DNA from: Flavobacterium luteolum
Lineage (GTDB): Bacteria > Bacteroidota > Bacteroidia > Flavobacteriales > Flavobacteriaceae
Length of the DNA: 64,000 nt
Assembly (NCBI RefSeq): GCF_027111275.1
Contig: NZ_CP114286.1
Location: 4,574,501 to 4,638,500 of the forward strand
Reading direction: 5' to 3'
Shown: positions 17,615 to 25,858 of the stretch, piece after piece
Position numbering within the stretch: the first letter of the stretch is position 1
How the letters are laid out: each line of letters opens with the position of its first letter
Position numbers and translations under genes: made by a program
Notes under the pieces: model-generated
What the model was told of the DNA's origin: nothing
Seen by the model: the letters and a program-made list of their open reading frames with translations, nothing else
Databases searched by the model: none

Positions 17615-17765
17615 CGCTCCCGATAGCAATCGTAAAAAGATTTGAGCAGATTAAAATTAATTATTAGTTTAGAAAGAAAACTTTGTGACTCTGCGTCTTT
17701 GCGAGATTCCTTTTTATTATTCTTAAAAAAAAACTTTGTGTCTTAGCGTCTTCGTGGCAAAAAAA
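17615..17765. repeat. Decayed dispersed intergenic repeats
   Basis: Phrases such as ctttgtgactctgcgtcttt, cttagcgtcttcgtggcaaa and agatttgagcagattaaa are degenerate copies of the repeat types at 2690-3110 and 7620-8010. With the promoter (17375-17419) and palindrome (17530-17543) they account for the gap 17336-17817; no gene is seen there. Confidence 0.45.
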
Positions 17766-17817
17766 ATCCATTGAATCCTTTTTCCCGATAGCTATTGGGA
17801 GTGGCAGTTTTTTAAAA

Positions 17818-18168
17818 TTATAGTTTTATGAAGATTGATTTTCGAAGTTTTGTTTCAATATTTTTAGTTTTATGCCCTTTTCCAGTAGTGTCTTCAACTA
17901 ATAAAATTGAACCAGTTGGGAATGTTCTTTTTTCTCCCAGTGAAGTTTCGATTTCTACGCCTCCTTCCAGTAAAACAATATACTGGCGGTCTGGCGCATT
18001 GTGAAAATCGTAATCGTAAGACGGACTTACTTCTCTAAAAACAATAGATTTAACAGGTTCATCATCAGATAAAAAGCCGATATCGCCATTGTTTTTCAAC
18101 GGAACTTGAAAATCTTCAAAATGACTTTCTCCGTTTGAATCGCTGTAAACACGAGTTATGTTAATCAT
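17818..18168 (-). CDS. Cupin-domain protein
   Basis: This 116-residue protein has a single small cupin barrel: SYDFHNAPDRQYIVLLEGGVE resembles cupin motif 1 and TGSILLVEDTTGKGHKT motif 2, giving possible metal ligands in HNAPDRQ and GHKT. No signal peptide is visible. Its start codon overlaps the stop of the upstream hydrolase gene (TAATG), so the two are translationally coupled. Small cupins next to MhqD-like hydrolases may act in quinone or aromatic-compound turnover, but the substrate is unknown. Confidence 0.8.
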   Translation of the reverse strand: MINITRVYSDSNGESHFEDFQVPLKNNGDIGFLSDDEPVKSIVFREVSPSYDYDFHNAPDRQYIVLLEGGVEIETSLGEKRTFPTGSILLVEDTTGKGHKTKNIETKLRKSIFIKL

Positions 18169-18788
18169 TATTTTTTATTAAAAATCAATGCATTAGCGCA
18201 ATCTACTTCATCTTTACTGATAGTATGTCCCATATTAGGGTAGATTTTTTTAGTAACATCGGCACCCATTTTGGTCATAAGTGCTTCGGTATCATTAACT
18301 CTTTCTACAGGAACGTGAAAATCAGGATCACTTGTTCCGATAAAAACTGGCGTATTTTCAAAGTTTCCAGAGTAATGATTTTCATATACTTTGTCTCCAA
18401 TAAGTCCACCTGTAAAAGCTACAATTCCGCCATATTTTGCTGCATTTCTGGTTGTAAATTCCAAAGCAAGACAAGCTCCTTGAGAAAAGCCTAAGAAATA
18501 AATATTCTCTTTCTCAATTCCGTTTTGCTGAATAGCCACCACAACCTGATGAATTGCTTCTAAAGATTTTGAAAATGAAGGTTCATTTTCGTTTAGCGGC
18601 GCTAAAAACGAATACGGATACCAAGTTCTGTTTTCTGCCTCAGGCGCAACCAAAGCAAAATCTTCAACCTTAAGATGTTTTGCGATAGAAAGGATATCAT
18701 GAGCGCTCGCACCGCGTCCGTGAATCATAATCAAAGCTTTTTTCGCTTCATTTAAAGGAACGCCGTCTGTTAATATTTCTGTATTCAT
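18168..18788 (-). CDS. Alpha/beta hydrolase, phospholipase/carboxylesterase family (MhqD-like)
   Basis: This 206-residue cytoplasmic esterase has the core motifs of the family: ALIMIHGRGASAHD (oxyanion region), nucleophile Ser in LGFSQGACLALE, Asp in IGTSDPDFHVP and His in PNMGHTIS. The length fits the compact YpfH/MhqD group. It is the first gene of a two-gene operon with the overlapping cupin gene and lies upstream of the MhqO-like dioxygenase. The physiological substrate is unknown; quinone-related detoxification is inferred from the neighbours. Confidence 0.88.
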   Translation of the reverse strand: MNTEILTDGVPLNEAKKALIMIHGRGASAHDILSIAKHLKVEDFALVAPEAENRTWYPYSFLAPLNENEPSFSKSLEAIHQVVVAIQQNGIEKENIYFLGFSQGACLALEFTTRNAAKYGGIVAFTGGLIGDKVYENHYSGNFENTPVFIGTSDPDFHVPVERVNDTEALMTKMGADVTKKIYPNMGHTISKDEVDCANALIFNKK

Positions 18789-18853
18789 AGTATTTTAATC
18801 TTTACTTTTTAGTCTAGAGATTAGAGTGTTTCGTCTTTATTCTTTCATCTTTT

Positions 18854-19144
18854 TTACTTCTTCCAAATATCCGCATATTCCTCTGGATGTCTTTTGAATT
18901 GCGCATGAACATAAGGACAAAGCGGTAAAACCTTCAAATTATTGGCGCGAACGTATGACACCATTTCTTCTAAAAGTTTCTTTGCATAACCTTTTCCTTC
19001 AGCTTCTGGTTCGACTCCAGTATGATAAACCGTTAGTAAATCAGGTTTGATGCTTACTGTCATTTCTCCTAATTTTTTACCATCTAAATAAAGATTAAAA
19101 GCGCCATGTTTTTTTTCGTCTAATTCTAATTTTATTGTTTCCAT
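18854..19144 (-). CDS. GNAT-type N-acetyltransferase domain protein (YjdJ-like)
   Basis: This 96-residue minimal GNAT protein of the YjdJ/NATD1 type has VYHTGVEPEAEGKGYAKKLLE, matching the acetyl-CoA-binding motif (Q/R-x-x-G-x-G/A variant EGKGYAKKL), followed by LPLCPYVHAQFKRHPEEYADI, a tail characteristic of this group. ATG 19144 (METIKLELDEKK) is preferred to the longer frame from 19216, whose extra residues do not look like the family. The substrate is unknown. Confidence 0.85.
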   Translation of the reverse strand: METIKLELDEKKHGAFNLYLDGKKLGEMTVSIKPDLLTVYHTGVEPEAEGKGYAKKLLEEMVSYVRANNLKVLPLCPYVHAQFKRHPEEYADIWKK

Positions 19145-19265
19145 ATTATTGGGTTGTATTTTTATTTTATACCTAATATCAGCTATTTCTTTTTTAGGAA
19201 AAAGAGATAAAACCATTCTTTAAAGATACTATTTTATTAGTAAACTGCAATTCAAAAAGGCTTGT

Positions 19266-19937
19266 TTACTGGCTGTCTCGATGATATAAATAGCAAATAA
19301 TCATTGCAATTCCTGGCAGAATTAAAGTTCCTAATCCGAAAAACTTTCCTGCAACAGCTCCAAGAAAACAGCCTACAAGAAATCCGATTATAGTAATCAG
19401 CTGTTTTTTAAAATTTGCGAGGATTTCGACATCTTTAAATCCGTTTTTTAATAGATTTCCTAGATCAAGAGAAGCTTGAGTTACATTTCCTGTCATCATA
19501 GTTGTCGGACCGTAGGTTTCTTTTGCGTAAAGCTTTCCAAAAGCATTCTGAAGTCCCATTGCAAAAACGGTTGACATAGCGACCGTATACATGGTCCATT
19601 GTTCGAAGTTTTGCAAATAGCCAAAAGCGTAAGAAGCAATGCCGCTTAAAAGCAGTATTATGCCTTCCCAAAGTAAAATGGAATAACGATTAGTAGCTTT
19701 TAATGCAATTCTTCCACCAATAATTACTGCCATAATAAAAATGGGAAAAGTAAGCAGTTTTATCCATGCATGAAGATCTGAGCCTTTGATAGTCTGGTAA
19801 GCAAATACGATAAAGTTACCTGTAACGTGCGCCGAAAATATCGAGTCGGCAGCGACAAAAGTTACGGTATCGCAATACCCTGCTATGATCGTGAGAAGCA
19901 GGGTTACGTACCAAATATTGTTTTGTTTTATTTCCAT
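19266..19937 (-). CDS. YoaK/DUF1275 family membrane protein
   Basis: This 223-residue inner-membrane protein has about six hydrophobic segments and begins with the DUF1275 hallmark GYCDTVTFV...FSAHVTGNFIVFA. The middle carries MGLQNAFGKL and MMTGNVTQASLDLG, also typical. The role of the family is not established. It lies 9 bp after the Dps gene and probably shares its transcript, suggesting a stress-related expression pattern. Confidence 0.88.
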   Translation of the reverse strand: MEIKQNNIWYVTLLLTIIAGYCDTVTFVAADSIFSAHVTGNFIVFAYQTIKGSDLHAWIKLLTFPIFIMAVIIGGRIALKATNRYSILLWEGIILLLSGIASYAFGYLQNFEQWTMYTVAMSTVFAMGLQNAFGKLYAKETYGPTTMMTGNVTQASLDLGNLLKNGFKDVEILANFKKQLITIIGFLVGCFLGAVAGKFFGLGTLILPGIAMIICYLYHRDSQ

Positions 19938-19946
19938 AATTTCTTT

Positions 19947-20420
19947 TTAGTTTAAATGAGCGCGAAGCATCCACGCCATTTTTTCATGATTTTCTACAAG
20001 ACCAGTTATAAAATCGCTTGTTCCTGCATCTTGTAGCTCGTTAGCAATTAGATTGATGTTTTCTCGCAGATATATAATAATGCTTTCGTGATCTAAAAGT
20101 AATTCTTTAATAAAACCATTACTGTCGTTTTTCTCTTGTAATTCTTCGGTAAGATGTGTTAAAGCTAAGAAATCTTTTAAAGTTGCAGGTGTATAATGAC
20201 CTAGAGAACGGATTCTTTCTGCAACAGTATCCACGATTTCGTCAATTGCATCATATTGCTGTTCAAAGAAAATATGTTTGTTATAGAAATCAGGACCTTC
20301 GACATTCCAGTGTGCTCTTTTTGTTTTGGTATAAAGTATAAATTCGTCTGCAAGAACTTTAGTTAAAATTTCGACGATTTTTGAGATGTTCTCTTGTTTG
20401 ATTCCGATGTTTGCTTTCAT
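19947..20420 (-). CDS. dps: Dps-family DNA-protecting ferritin-like protein
   Basis: This 157-residue protein should form a dodecamer that oxidises Fe(II) with H2O2 and stores iron, protecting DNA. The inter-subunit ferroxidase ligands are in place: His37 (RAHWNVEGPDF), His49, Asp64 and Glu68 (IDEIVDTVAERI), at the spacing known from Dps proteins. The N-terminus lacks a long Lys-rich tail, so direct DNA binding is uncertain. It is followed on the same strand by the DUF1275 gene after 9 bp. Confidence 0.93.
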   Translation of the reverse strand: MKANIGIKQENISKIVEILTKVLADEFILYTKTKRAHWNVEGPDFYNKHIFFEQQYDAIDEIVDTVAERIRSLGHYTPATLKDFLALTHLTEELQEKNDSNGFIKELLLDHESIIIYLRENINLIANELQDAGTSDFITGLVENHEKMAWMLRAHLN

Positions 20421-20440
20421 TTTTAAATTAGGTTTTGTTA

Positions 20441-20498
20441 AGTTATGAATTATGAGTTATGAGTTATGAGTTATGAGTTATGAGTTTTGAGTTATGAA
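20441..20498. repeat. Heptanucleotide GAGTTAT tandem array
   Basis: About seven slightly variable copies of the 7-mer GAGTTAT run head to tail, in the gap upstream of dps. An array of the same 7-mer is at 57946-58011, 37 kb away. Imperfect copies at the edges (gaattat, gagtttt) suggest growth by slippage and decay. Confidence 0.85.
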
Positions 20499-20509
20499 GG
20501 AATCTAAAT

Positions 20510-20658
20510 AAACACATAGGAACATAGTTTTTCTAACACATAGTTCTTTGTGAGAACTTTGTCAAAGTTTTGAACTTTGACAAAGTTGACAAAGCTATGT
20601 GTATTAATGCAAGTGAAACGCCTTTTACTCGCTTCAAAAGCTATGTTTCTATGTGTTT
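20510..20658. repeat. 149-bp nested inverted-repeat element
   Basis: An 18-bp left arm (20510-20527, AAACACATAGgAACATAG) and right arm (20641-20658) match with one mismatch. Inside are a second ACACATAG/CTATGTGT pair and a central AACTTTGTCAAAGTT / AACTTTGACAAAGTT stretch. The element fills most of the gap between the DoxX and dps genes and has no coding capacity, like a MITE or REP-type repeat. Confidence 0.7.
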
Positions 20659-20661
20659 AAA

Positions 20662-21096
20662 TTAATTGTTTAATAATGTTATTAAATAATAATCAAGTGA
20701 ATATGTTCCTGCACCAAGAGCAAGAAGGAGTAATAAAGATAAAGTGTACATATAAGGCACATCGCGTACTTCTAGCGAATCATTTTTGTGAACCACAAAA
20801 TAACCAATTGCCGTTACGCCAATTGTAGGCAAGACAGCGAGCCGTGTTCCAAGTCCGAGAATAATGAAAAACGGAATTACAGTATCTGAAAATGTCGCTA
20901 CTAAACCGTTTAGTTTTTCAGGTAAATGCAACGGATTCGGGACATGTTCTTTTTGTCCGTTTTCGACTCTGAATTTCTTCATTCCGTGTACTCTGAATAA
21001 TTCAATGGCAAGCAGCACTCTAAACACTAAAAGCGCCATATTGTTGAATGATGTTCCTAAATCGGAATAAAGGATTTGTTTTATAAAATCAATCAT
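20662..21096 (-). CDS. DoxX family membrane protein
   Basis: This 144-residue protein has about four membrane segments, with MALLVFRVLLAIELFRVHGMKKF near the N-terminus and GLVATFSDTVIPFFIILGLGTRLA in the middle, both of the DoxX type. ATG 21096 is preferred over 21117 because it avoids overlap with the upstream amidohydrolase gene (10-bp gap). It is the last gene of the minus-strand group isochorismatase-porin-M17N-amidohydrolase-DoxX. The function of DoxX proteins is not settled; redox or thiol homeostasis has been proposed for some. Confidence 0.82.
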   Translation of the reverse strand: MIDFIKQILYSDLGTSFNNMALLVFRVLLAIELFRVHGMKKFRVENGQKEHVPNPLHLPEKLNGLVATFSDTVIPFFIILGLGTRLAVLPTIGVTAIGYFVVHKNDSLEVRDVPYMYTLSLLLLLALGAGTYSLDYYLITLLNN

Positions 21097-21106
21097 TTTT
21101 TTTAGT

Positions 21107-22993
21107 TTAAAAAGCAAAACAAGAACAGCCTAAAGCGCCCCAGAATGCATTATAATTGTTAACTGGAACATTGCTCAATCTGGCAGCATCGTGATTGTGT
21201 AAATGAACGTCGCAACTTCCTGAACAACTGTGAATCTGCGAAGTGAGTTTTGGTTTTGCATCTGCTTTTGCATTTTTTTCAATAGCACTTTGCAGACCGC
21301 TTCTCACAGGATATCCGTTATAGATATTCGTTGGTGACCAGTCTGGTAGAATCGGAATATGAGGCGGGGAGAAAGAAGAAAAATCTCCATTGGCATACAC
21401 AATTTTTCCGTCTACAATGGTTAAATCAGCTTCGATTTTTTTAATGTCTTCGTCGTCAATGGTAAAATAATCTCGGTCTAAAACCACTAAATCAGCAAAC
21501 ATTCCCACTTTAATATCTCCTTTTTTAGTTTGTTCCTGCGAAAACCAAGCGCTTCCTCTAGTGTATAATTCTAAAGCTGTTTGTCTGTTCAATCTGGTTT
21601 CATTGTACAATTGCAATCCACCGACAGTTTTTCCAACGGTCATCCAATACATAGAAACCCACGGATTGTAACTGCTCACACGTGTAGCGTCTGAACCCGC
21701 ACCAACAGGAACTTCCATTTCGATCATCTTTTTAATTGGCGGCGTGTTTTCGGCAGCTTTTGCTCCGTAACGATCGGTGAAATATTCGCCTTGATAAGCC
21801 ATTCTGCTTTGTACCGCGATTCCGCCTCCTAAAGCTTTTACACGTTCGATGTTTCTCTCGTCGATAGTTTCTGCGTGGTCAAATATCCAAGGAAGTCCGT
21901 TGAAAGGAACATCTTGATTTATTTTTTCAAAAACATTCAAAAATCTGGTAATGCTTTCATTGTAAGTTGCGTGAAGTCTAAATGGCCAACGATTTTCGAC
22001 TAAAAGGCGCACCACTTTTTCTAAATCGGCTTCCATATTTTCAGGAAGATCGGGTCTTGGCTGCAGAAAATCTTCAAAATCGGCAGCTGAAAAAACTAAC
22101 ATTTCGCCAGCGCCATTGTGACGATACATATCATTTCCCTGATATAATTTTACGGTATCAATCCAATCGGAGAAATCTTCAAATTCGTGTTTTGGTTTTT
22201 GTGTGAAAAGATTATACGCAATTCTTACCGTTAATTGGTTCTTTTCATTCAATTCATTGACCACTTTATAATCGTCTGGAAAATTCTGAAATCCGCCACC
22301 AGCATCAATGACACTCGTAATTCCGAAACGATTCAATTCTTTCATAAAATGACGCGTTGAATTAATCTGATGTTCATACGAAAGCGTTGGACCTTTAGCC
22401 AAAGTCGAATACAAAATCATTGCATTTGGTGTAGCAATTATAAGTCCTGTTGGTTCTCCGTTCGAATCACGTTCTATTTGCCCGCCCGGAGGAGCAGGAG
22501 TATTTTTGTTATAGCCAACAGCTCTCAGTGCCGCTCTGTTCATAATGGCTCTATCATATAAATGCAGAATAAAAACAGGTGTATCTGGCGCAATGGCATT
22601 GATTTCTTCTAAAGTTGGCATTCTTCGTTCAGCAAACTGAAATTCTGACCAGCCGCCTACGACACGAACCCATTGCGGATTTGGCGTGCGATCAACTTGC
22701 TCTTTTAGCATTCGAAGTGCGTCGGCTAAAGAAGGAACTCCATCCCACCGCAATTCCAAATTATAGTTCAATCCACCGCGAATAAGATGAATGTGAGAAT
22801 CATTGATTCCAGGAACAACTCTTTTATTCTGAAGATCGATTATTTTGGTTTCTTCAGAAGCAAAACTCATAATATCGCTATCATTTCCAACAGCAATAAA
22901 TTTTCCGTCTTTAATCGCAACTGCTGTAACATTTGGAGTTTCTGTGTTGAAACTATGAATTTTGCCATTGAATAAAATTAAATCTGCTTTCAT
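21107..22993 (-). CDS. YtcJ-like metal-dependent amidohydrolase with Cys-rich tail
   Basis: This 628-residue protein belongs to the amidohydrolase superfamily (amidohydro_3, YtcJ type). It has the N-terminal beta domain, the metal-binding HxH in NDSHIHLIRGG, LHATYNES and IFDHAETID for further ligands, and the late Asp region in GAGSDATRVSSYNPW. No signal peptide is visible, so it is probably cytoplasmic. An unusual 80-residue C-terminal extension ends with HSCSGSCDVHLHNHDAARL and GCSCFAF, rich in Cys and His. It starts 7 bp after the M17N gene. The substrate is unknown. Confidence 0.88.
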   Translation of the reverse strand: MKADLILFNGKIHSFNTETPNVTAVAIKDGKFIAVGNDSDIMSFASEETKIIDLQNKRVVPGINDSHIHLIRGGLNYNLELRWDGVPSLADALRMLKEQVDRTPNPQWVRVVGGWSEFQFAERRMPTLEEINAIAPDTPVFILHLYDRAIMNRAALRAVGYNKNTPAPPGGQIERDSNGEPTGLIIATPNAMILYSTLAKGPTLSYEHQINSTRHFMKELNRFGITSVIDAGGGFQNFPDDYKVVNELNEKNQLTVRIAYNLFTQKPKHEFEDFSDWIDTVKLYQGNDMYRHNGAGEMLVFSAADFEDFLQPRPDLPENMEADLEKVVRLLVENRWPFRLHATYNESITRFLNVFEKINQDVPFNGLPWIFDHAETIDERNIERVKALGGGIAVQSRMAYQGEYFTDRYGAKAAENTPPIKKMIEMEVPVGAGSDATRVSSYNPWVSMYWMTVGKTVGGLQLYNETRLNRQTALELYTRGSAWFSQEQTKKGDIKVGMFADLVVLDRDYFTIDDEDIKKIEADLTIVDGKIVYANGDFSSFSPPHIPILPDWSPTNIYNGYPVRSGLQSAIEKNAKADAKPKLTSQIHSCSGSCDVHLHNHDAARLSNVPVNNYNAFWGALGCSCFAF

Positions 22994-23000
22994 AATTCGA

Positions 23001-23735
23001 TTATTTAGAGTTTAATTTTTCAATTGCCTGTTTAATTCCTTCGCCAGCAACGGTATAAAATGATGGGCCTGCAAGTAAAATGATTTTTGTTAAAGGCTTA
23101 TAATCCGTTAACTTTTTCTCTTTTAAATAAGATTGCGTTCTATACGCTTCGAAAGAACCTAAAACTACATTTTCGGCAACTAAAGCGGTTGGAGAATCGA
23201 TTCCAGCGTCTTTAATATCACTTGCAAAAGAATAATTGGAAACACCTAAACGTAAGGCTTCGCGCATGGCAGTGCTTCCAACGCTAATCATTAAATCGGG
23301 TGTAAATTTATTGCGGTCTCCCAATCCGATTAATAATAATTGTTTGGATGCTAAAGTACCTTTTGGAGGCGTAATTAGTAAAGTTTCTAGAGCATGTCCT
23401 TGAAATTTACCGCTTTTGCGTAATTCGGTAATAATGCCTTTTAACGCATCGTCTAGATGCACCATTCCGTTTAAGTTTGCAGGAAGGGCAGGAGGGTTAA
23501 AAATATCACCTTCTGTATATTCAAAAACGCAGGCAACTTGTAAGTCAGCTTCTGCTGCAGATGGTCCTTGAACCAATCCGTTTACTGCAATTCCTTCTAC
23601 TTTTCCCCAAGTTACAGTAGAACCAATTGAAGCGGTTTGTGCAAATGCATTGTTACTAAGTGAGCCTGCAAATGTTATAATTAGAAGCATTAGATAGCAA
23701 TATCTAAAGCTATATTTTGAAGTGTTTGTTTTCAT
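23001..23735 (-). CDS. Exported protein with isolated M17 aminopeptidase N-terminal domain
   Basis: This 244-residue protein has a signal peptide (hydrophobic about 13-30, cleavage near NNAFAQ) and then a fold resembling the N-terminal macro-like domain of leucyl aminopeptidase (M17_N): FQGHALETLLITPPKGTLASKQLLLIGLGDRNKF and VGSTAMREALRLG. The M17 catalytic domain with its metal ligands is absent, so it is not expected to be a peptidase. A ligand-binding role in the periplasm is a guess. It is 7 bp upstream of the amidohydrolase gene. Confidence 0.78.
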   Translation of the reverse strand: MKTNTSKYSFRYCYLMLLIITFAGSLSNNAFAQTASIGSTVTWGKVEGIAVNGLVQGPSAAEADLQVACVFEYTEGDIFNPPALPANLNGMVHLDDALKGIITELRKSGKFQGHALETLLITPPKGTLASKQLLLIGLGDRNKFTPDLMISVGSTAMREALRLGVSNYSFASDIKDAGIDSPTALVAENVVLGSFEAYRTQSYLKEKKLTDYKPLTKIILLAGPSFYTVAGEGIKQAIEKLNSK

Positions 23736-23756
23736 TATTTATGGATTTAGTTTGTG

Positions 23757-23795
23757 AGAAATTGATAATTAACAATTGATAATTGACAATTAAAA
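23757..23795. repeat. AATTGATAATT-type tandem repeat
   Basis: Alternating attgataatt and aacaattg/gacaatta units fill the gap between the porin and M17N genes. The repeat runs up to and includes the porin stop codon (TAA on the minus strand at 23790-23792). Confidence 0.6.
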
Positions 23796-25181
23796 TTTGA
23801 ATGTTAATCTGGCATTAAAGAAAACACCGTCTTTAGAATTTGGAATCACGTCATTGATAAAAGCGCCAGTTTTGAAATACTGAATACCGCTGACAACCGA
23901 AATATATTTGTTGATTCCGTATGTAAAATTGGCGAGATAAGCAGTTCCAATATACTTTTCATCAGAATCGCTTCCGCGAAGGTTTAAGATACCGCTTGGT
24001 CTGTAAACTCCGTCTTGTGTTGAATATCTCCAATTTAAAACCACATCGACCTGCATCTTTAAATTCAAAAGCAAATCAAACGTTGCATACGGATGAATAT
24101 CGATAAGGTTTACCGGCCCAACTTGCGGACTAAAACCAAAATAACCTCCTTTTGGATATAAAGGATTGAACGTTTGGAGATTTCCGTTTCCTTGATTTTT
24201 ATCTCCTGAGATATAATCGTTTCGAAGATTGATGGTTGGTTTAAATTTTACATTTTCAAACATGTATCCAATATCAATAGATCCTGTCCAAGCGTTGATA
24301 TTTCCAGATCCGAATGTTCCAAATTGATAAGCTGCTTCGAGATTGTAAATAAAACCACCGCCATATTTCCATAATCTGGAACCTATTGTATGGCGTCTTT
24401 CGGGAGCAATTCCTTCTTCAAAAACAGAGGCATCTCTTCTGAACCCGAGATAATACAGATCGAGATTTCCTGCTTTTGGAAATATTATTTTAGAATAAGC
24501 TCCCCAAAGGTTAAGCTGTTTAGACATTTTGTTGTCAAAAACGCCAGTATAAACAGTATCTGCCATCATCGCAAAAGCATCAATTGATACTCTTGAGGAA
24601 GTATACATTAGTTTTCCTCCTGTGAAATAGAGCCTTGCGTTTGGACCTTCTCGAACAGAAATCAATCTTCCAGAGCCATAATCTAATTCTTGTCTTCCAG
24701 CGCTAATCGTTATTTTTTTGTCTTTTTGCTGCCAGACATTCACATCCAAAAATAAATTTTGAACATTCAGCTGATCTTCGTCAATTCCGCGTGCTCCGTT
24801 TGTTCGGCCATCTTCTAAGGCACTTCTTAATTGAGCAAATATTCTAAAGGTTTTTCCTAAATGAATATCGGCATGAAGATCGTAGCGTTGGAGCAGGAAA
24901 TTGTTATGTCCGACATTAAATCTTCCCCAATCTTCATTATTAAAATCAACATATTCATATCGAGCTTCACCGCCAATTGACATATAAATGTCTTTCTGCT
25001 GATTTAAGGGAATGAATTTTAATCGTTCATAAAAGTTCCGATTTGAATCTTTTAAAAACTCATAATTTTCATCATAACGCAAGAGTTTAAAATTTTGTGC
25101 TGATGTCCTATTTCCCATTAAAAGAAAAGAAACAATAACAAGCAAAAGGATTTTTGGCAATATGGATTTTGATGATTCCAA
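23790..25181 (-). CDS. Alginate-export-type outer-membrane porin
   Basis: The protein is an outer-membrane beta barrel of about 463 residues with a signal peptide and the features of the alginate_exp family: GGEARYEYVDFNNEDWG, FRIFAQLRSALEDGR, ITISAGRQELDYGSGRLIS, and a terminal aromatic residue (FNARLTFKF). The longer open frame back to 25331 overlaps the isochorismatase gene, so TTG 25181 is proposed: it yields MESSKSILPKILLLVIVSFL, a proper signal sequence ending near TSAQ. The start is the weak point. In Bacteroidetes such porins are often for small organic solutes rather than alginate. Confidence 0.82.
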   Translation of the reverse strand: MESSKSILPKILLLVIVSFLLMGNRTSAQNFKLLRYDENYEFLKDSNRNFYERLKFIPLNQQKDIYMSIGGEARYEYVDFNNEDWGRFNVGHNNFLLQRYDLHADIHLGKTFRIFAQLRSALEDGRTNGARGIDEDQLNVQNLFLDVNVWQQKDKKITISAGRQELDYGSGRLISVREGPNARLYFTGGKLMYTSSRVSIDAFAMMADTVYTGVFDNKMSKQLNLWGAYSKIIFPKAGNLDLYYLGFRRDASVFEEGIAPERRHTIGSRLWKYGGGFIYNLEAAYQFGTFGSGNINAWTGSIDIGYMFENVKFKPTINLRNDYISGDKNQGNGNLQTFNPLYPKGGYFGFSPQVGPVNLIDIHPYATFDLLLNLKMQVDVVLNWRYSTQDGVYRPSGILNLRGSDSDEKYIGTAYLANFTYGINKYISVVSGIQYFKTGAFINDVIPNSKDGVFFNARLTFKF

Positions 25182-25225
25182 GATAATGAAGCGTAAGAGA
25201 TTGATACTAAATTTGGTTTTCCTAA

Positions 25226-25858
25226 TTAGTGTTTTAGCATCGTGTGTGCATACTGAATGCCTAAACCGTAAGAACCGCCATATTTTTTCATTAAAGAAGT
25301 TACAGGGCCATAAGTCGCTTCGCGAGCCCAATCTCTCTGAAGTTCTAATAAATATTGGATAGAAGTAATTGGAATCACGCCAGCTTGTACCATTCTCTGA
25401 ACCGCACGTTCGTGAGCTTCGTTGCTTACATCACCACAAGCATCTGTAATGACATACACTTCATAACCTTCTTCAATAGCAGACAAAGCTGGGCCAACGA
25501 TACAAACGCCTGTCCATAAACCTGCAAGAACTATCTTTTTCTTTTTTAATGCTGTAATAGCTTTATAAGCGTTTTCATCTTCCCAAGTATTCATAGTGGT
25601 TCTGTCAATATATCCAGAAGTTGCAATTGGATAAAATTCTTCAACTTCAGGAAAAACGGGACCAGAAAAACTTTCTTCTGCCACTGTAGTTACAACTGTT
25701 GCCACATTAAAGATTTTTGATGCTCCAGCAACGATTGCTACATTGGTACGCAATTCGTGTACAGGAAGATTGCTTGTAGCAAAAGCCATCTGGCCTTCAA
25801 AATCGATTAATACTAAAGCGTGATTGTCTGGAGTTAATAAGTTAACTGATGGTTTCAT
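25226..25858 (-). CDS. Isochorismatase-family hydrolase (YcaC-like)
   Basis: This 210-residue cysteine hydrolase shows the family triad: Asp in ALVLIDFEGQM, Lys in ALKKKKIVLAGLW and Cys in TGVCIVGPALSA. The cis-peptide element lies just before that Cys, and LITDACGD-type (VITDACGDVSN) follows. The length and the C-terminal segment (WAREATYGPVTSLMKKYGG) match the YcaC subgroup of unknown substrate. It is the first gene of the probable operon running to the DoxX gene at 20662. Confidence 0.9.
   Translation of the reverse strand: MKPSVNLLTPDNHALVLIDFEGQMAFATSNLPVHELRTNVAIVAGASKIFNVATVVTTVAEESFSGPVFPEVEEFYPIATSGYIDRTTMNTWEDENAYKAITALKKKKIVLAGLWTGVCIVGPALSAIEEGYEVYVITDACGDVSNEAHERAVQRMVQAGVIPITSIQYLLELQRDWAREATYGPVTSLMKKYGGSYGLGIQYAHTMLKH

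Noticed and set aside
18789..18840. TTTAGTCTAGAGATTAGAG upstream of the MhqD-like gene as a third copy of the shared operator
   Set aside because: It shares the TCTAGA core but not the 14-bp palindrome, and no TAnnTTTG box stands at the 23-bp distance.
20441..20498. GAGTTAT array as a CRISPR-like structure
   Set aside because: Units are 7 bp with no spacers and no cas genes are present.
23790..25331. Longer porin frame starting at 25331
   Set aside because: It overlaps the isochorismatase gene by over 100 bp and puts the signal peptide far inside the protein; TTG 25181 is more plausible.
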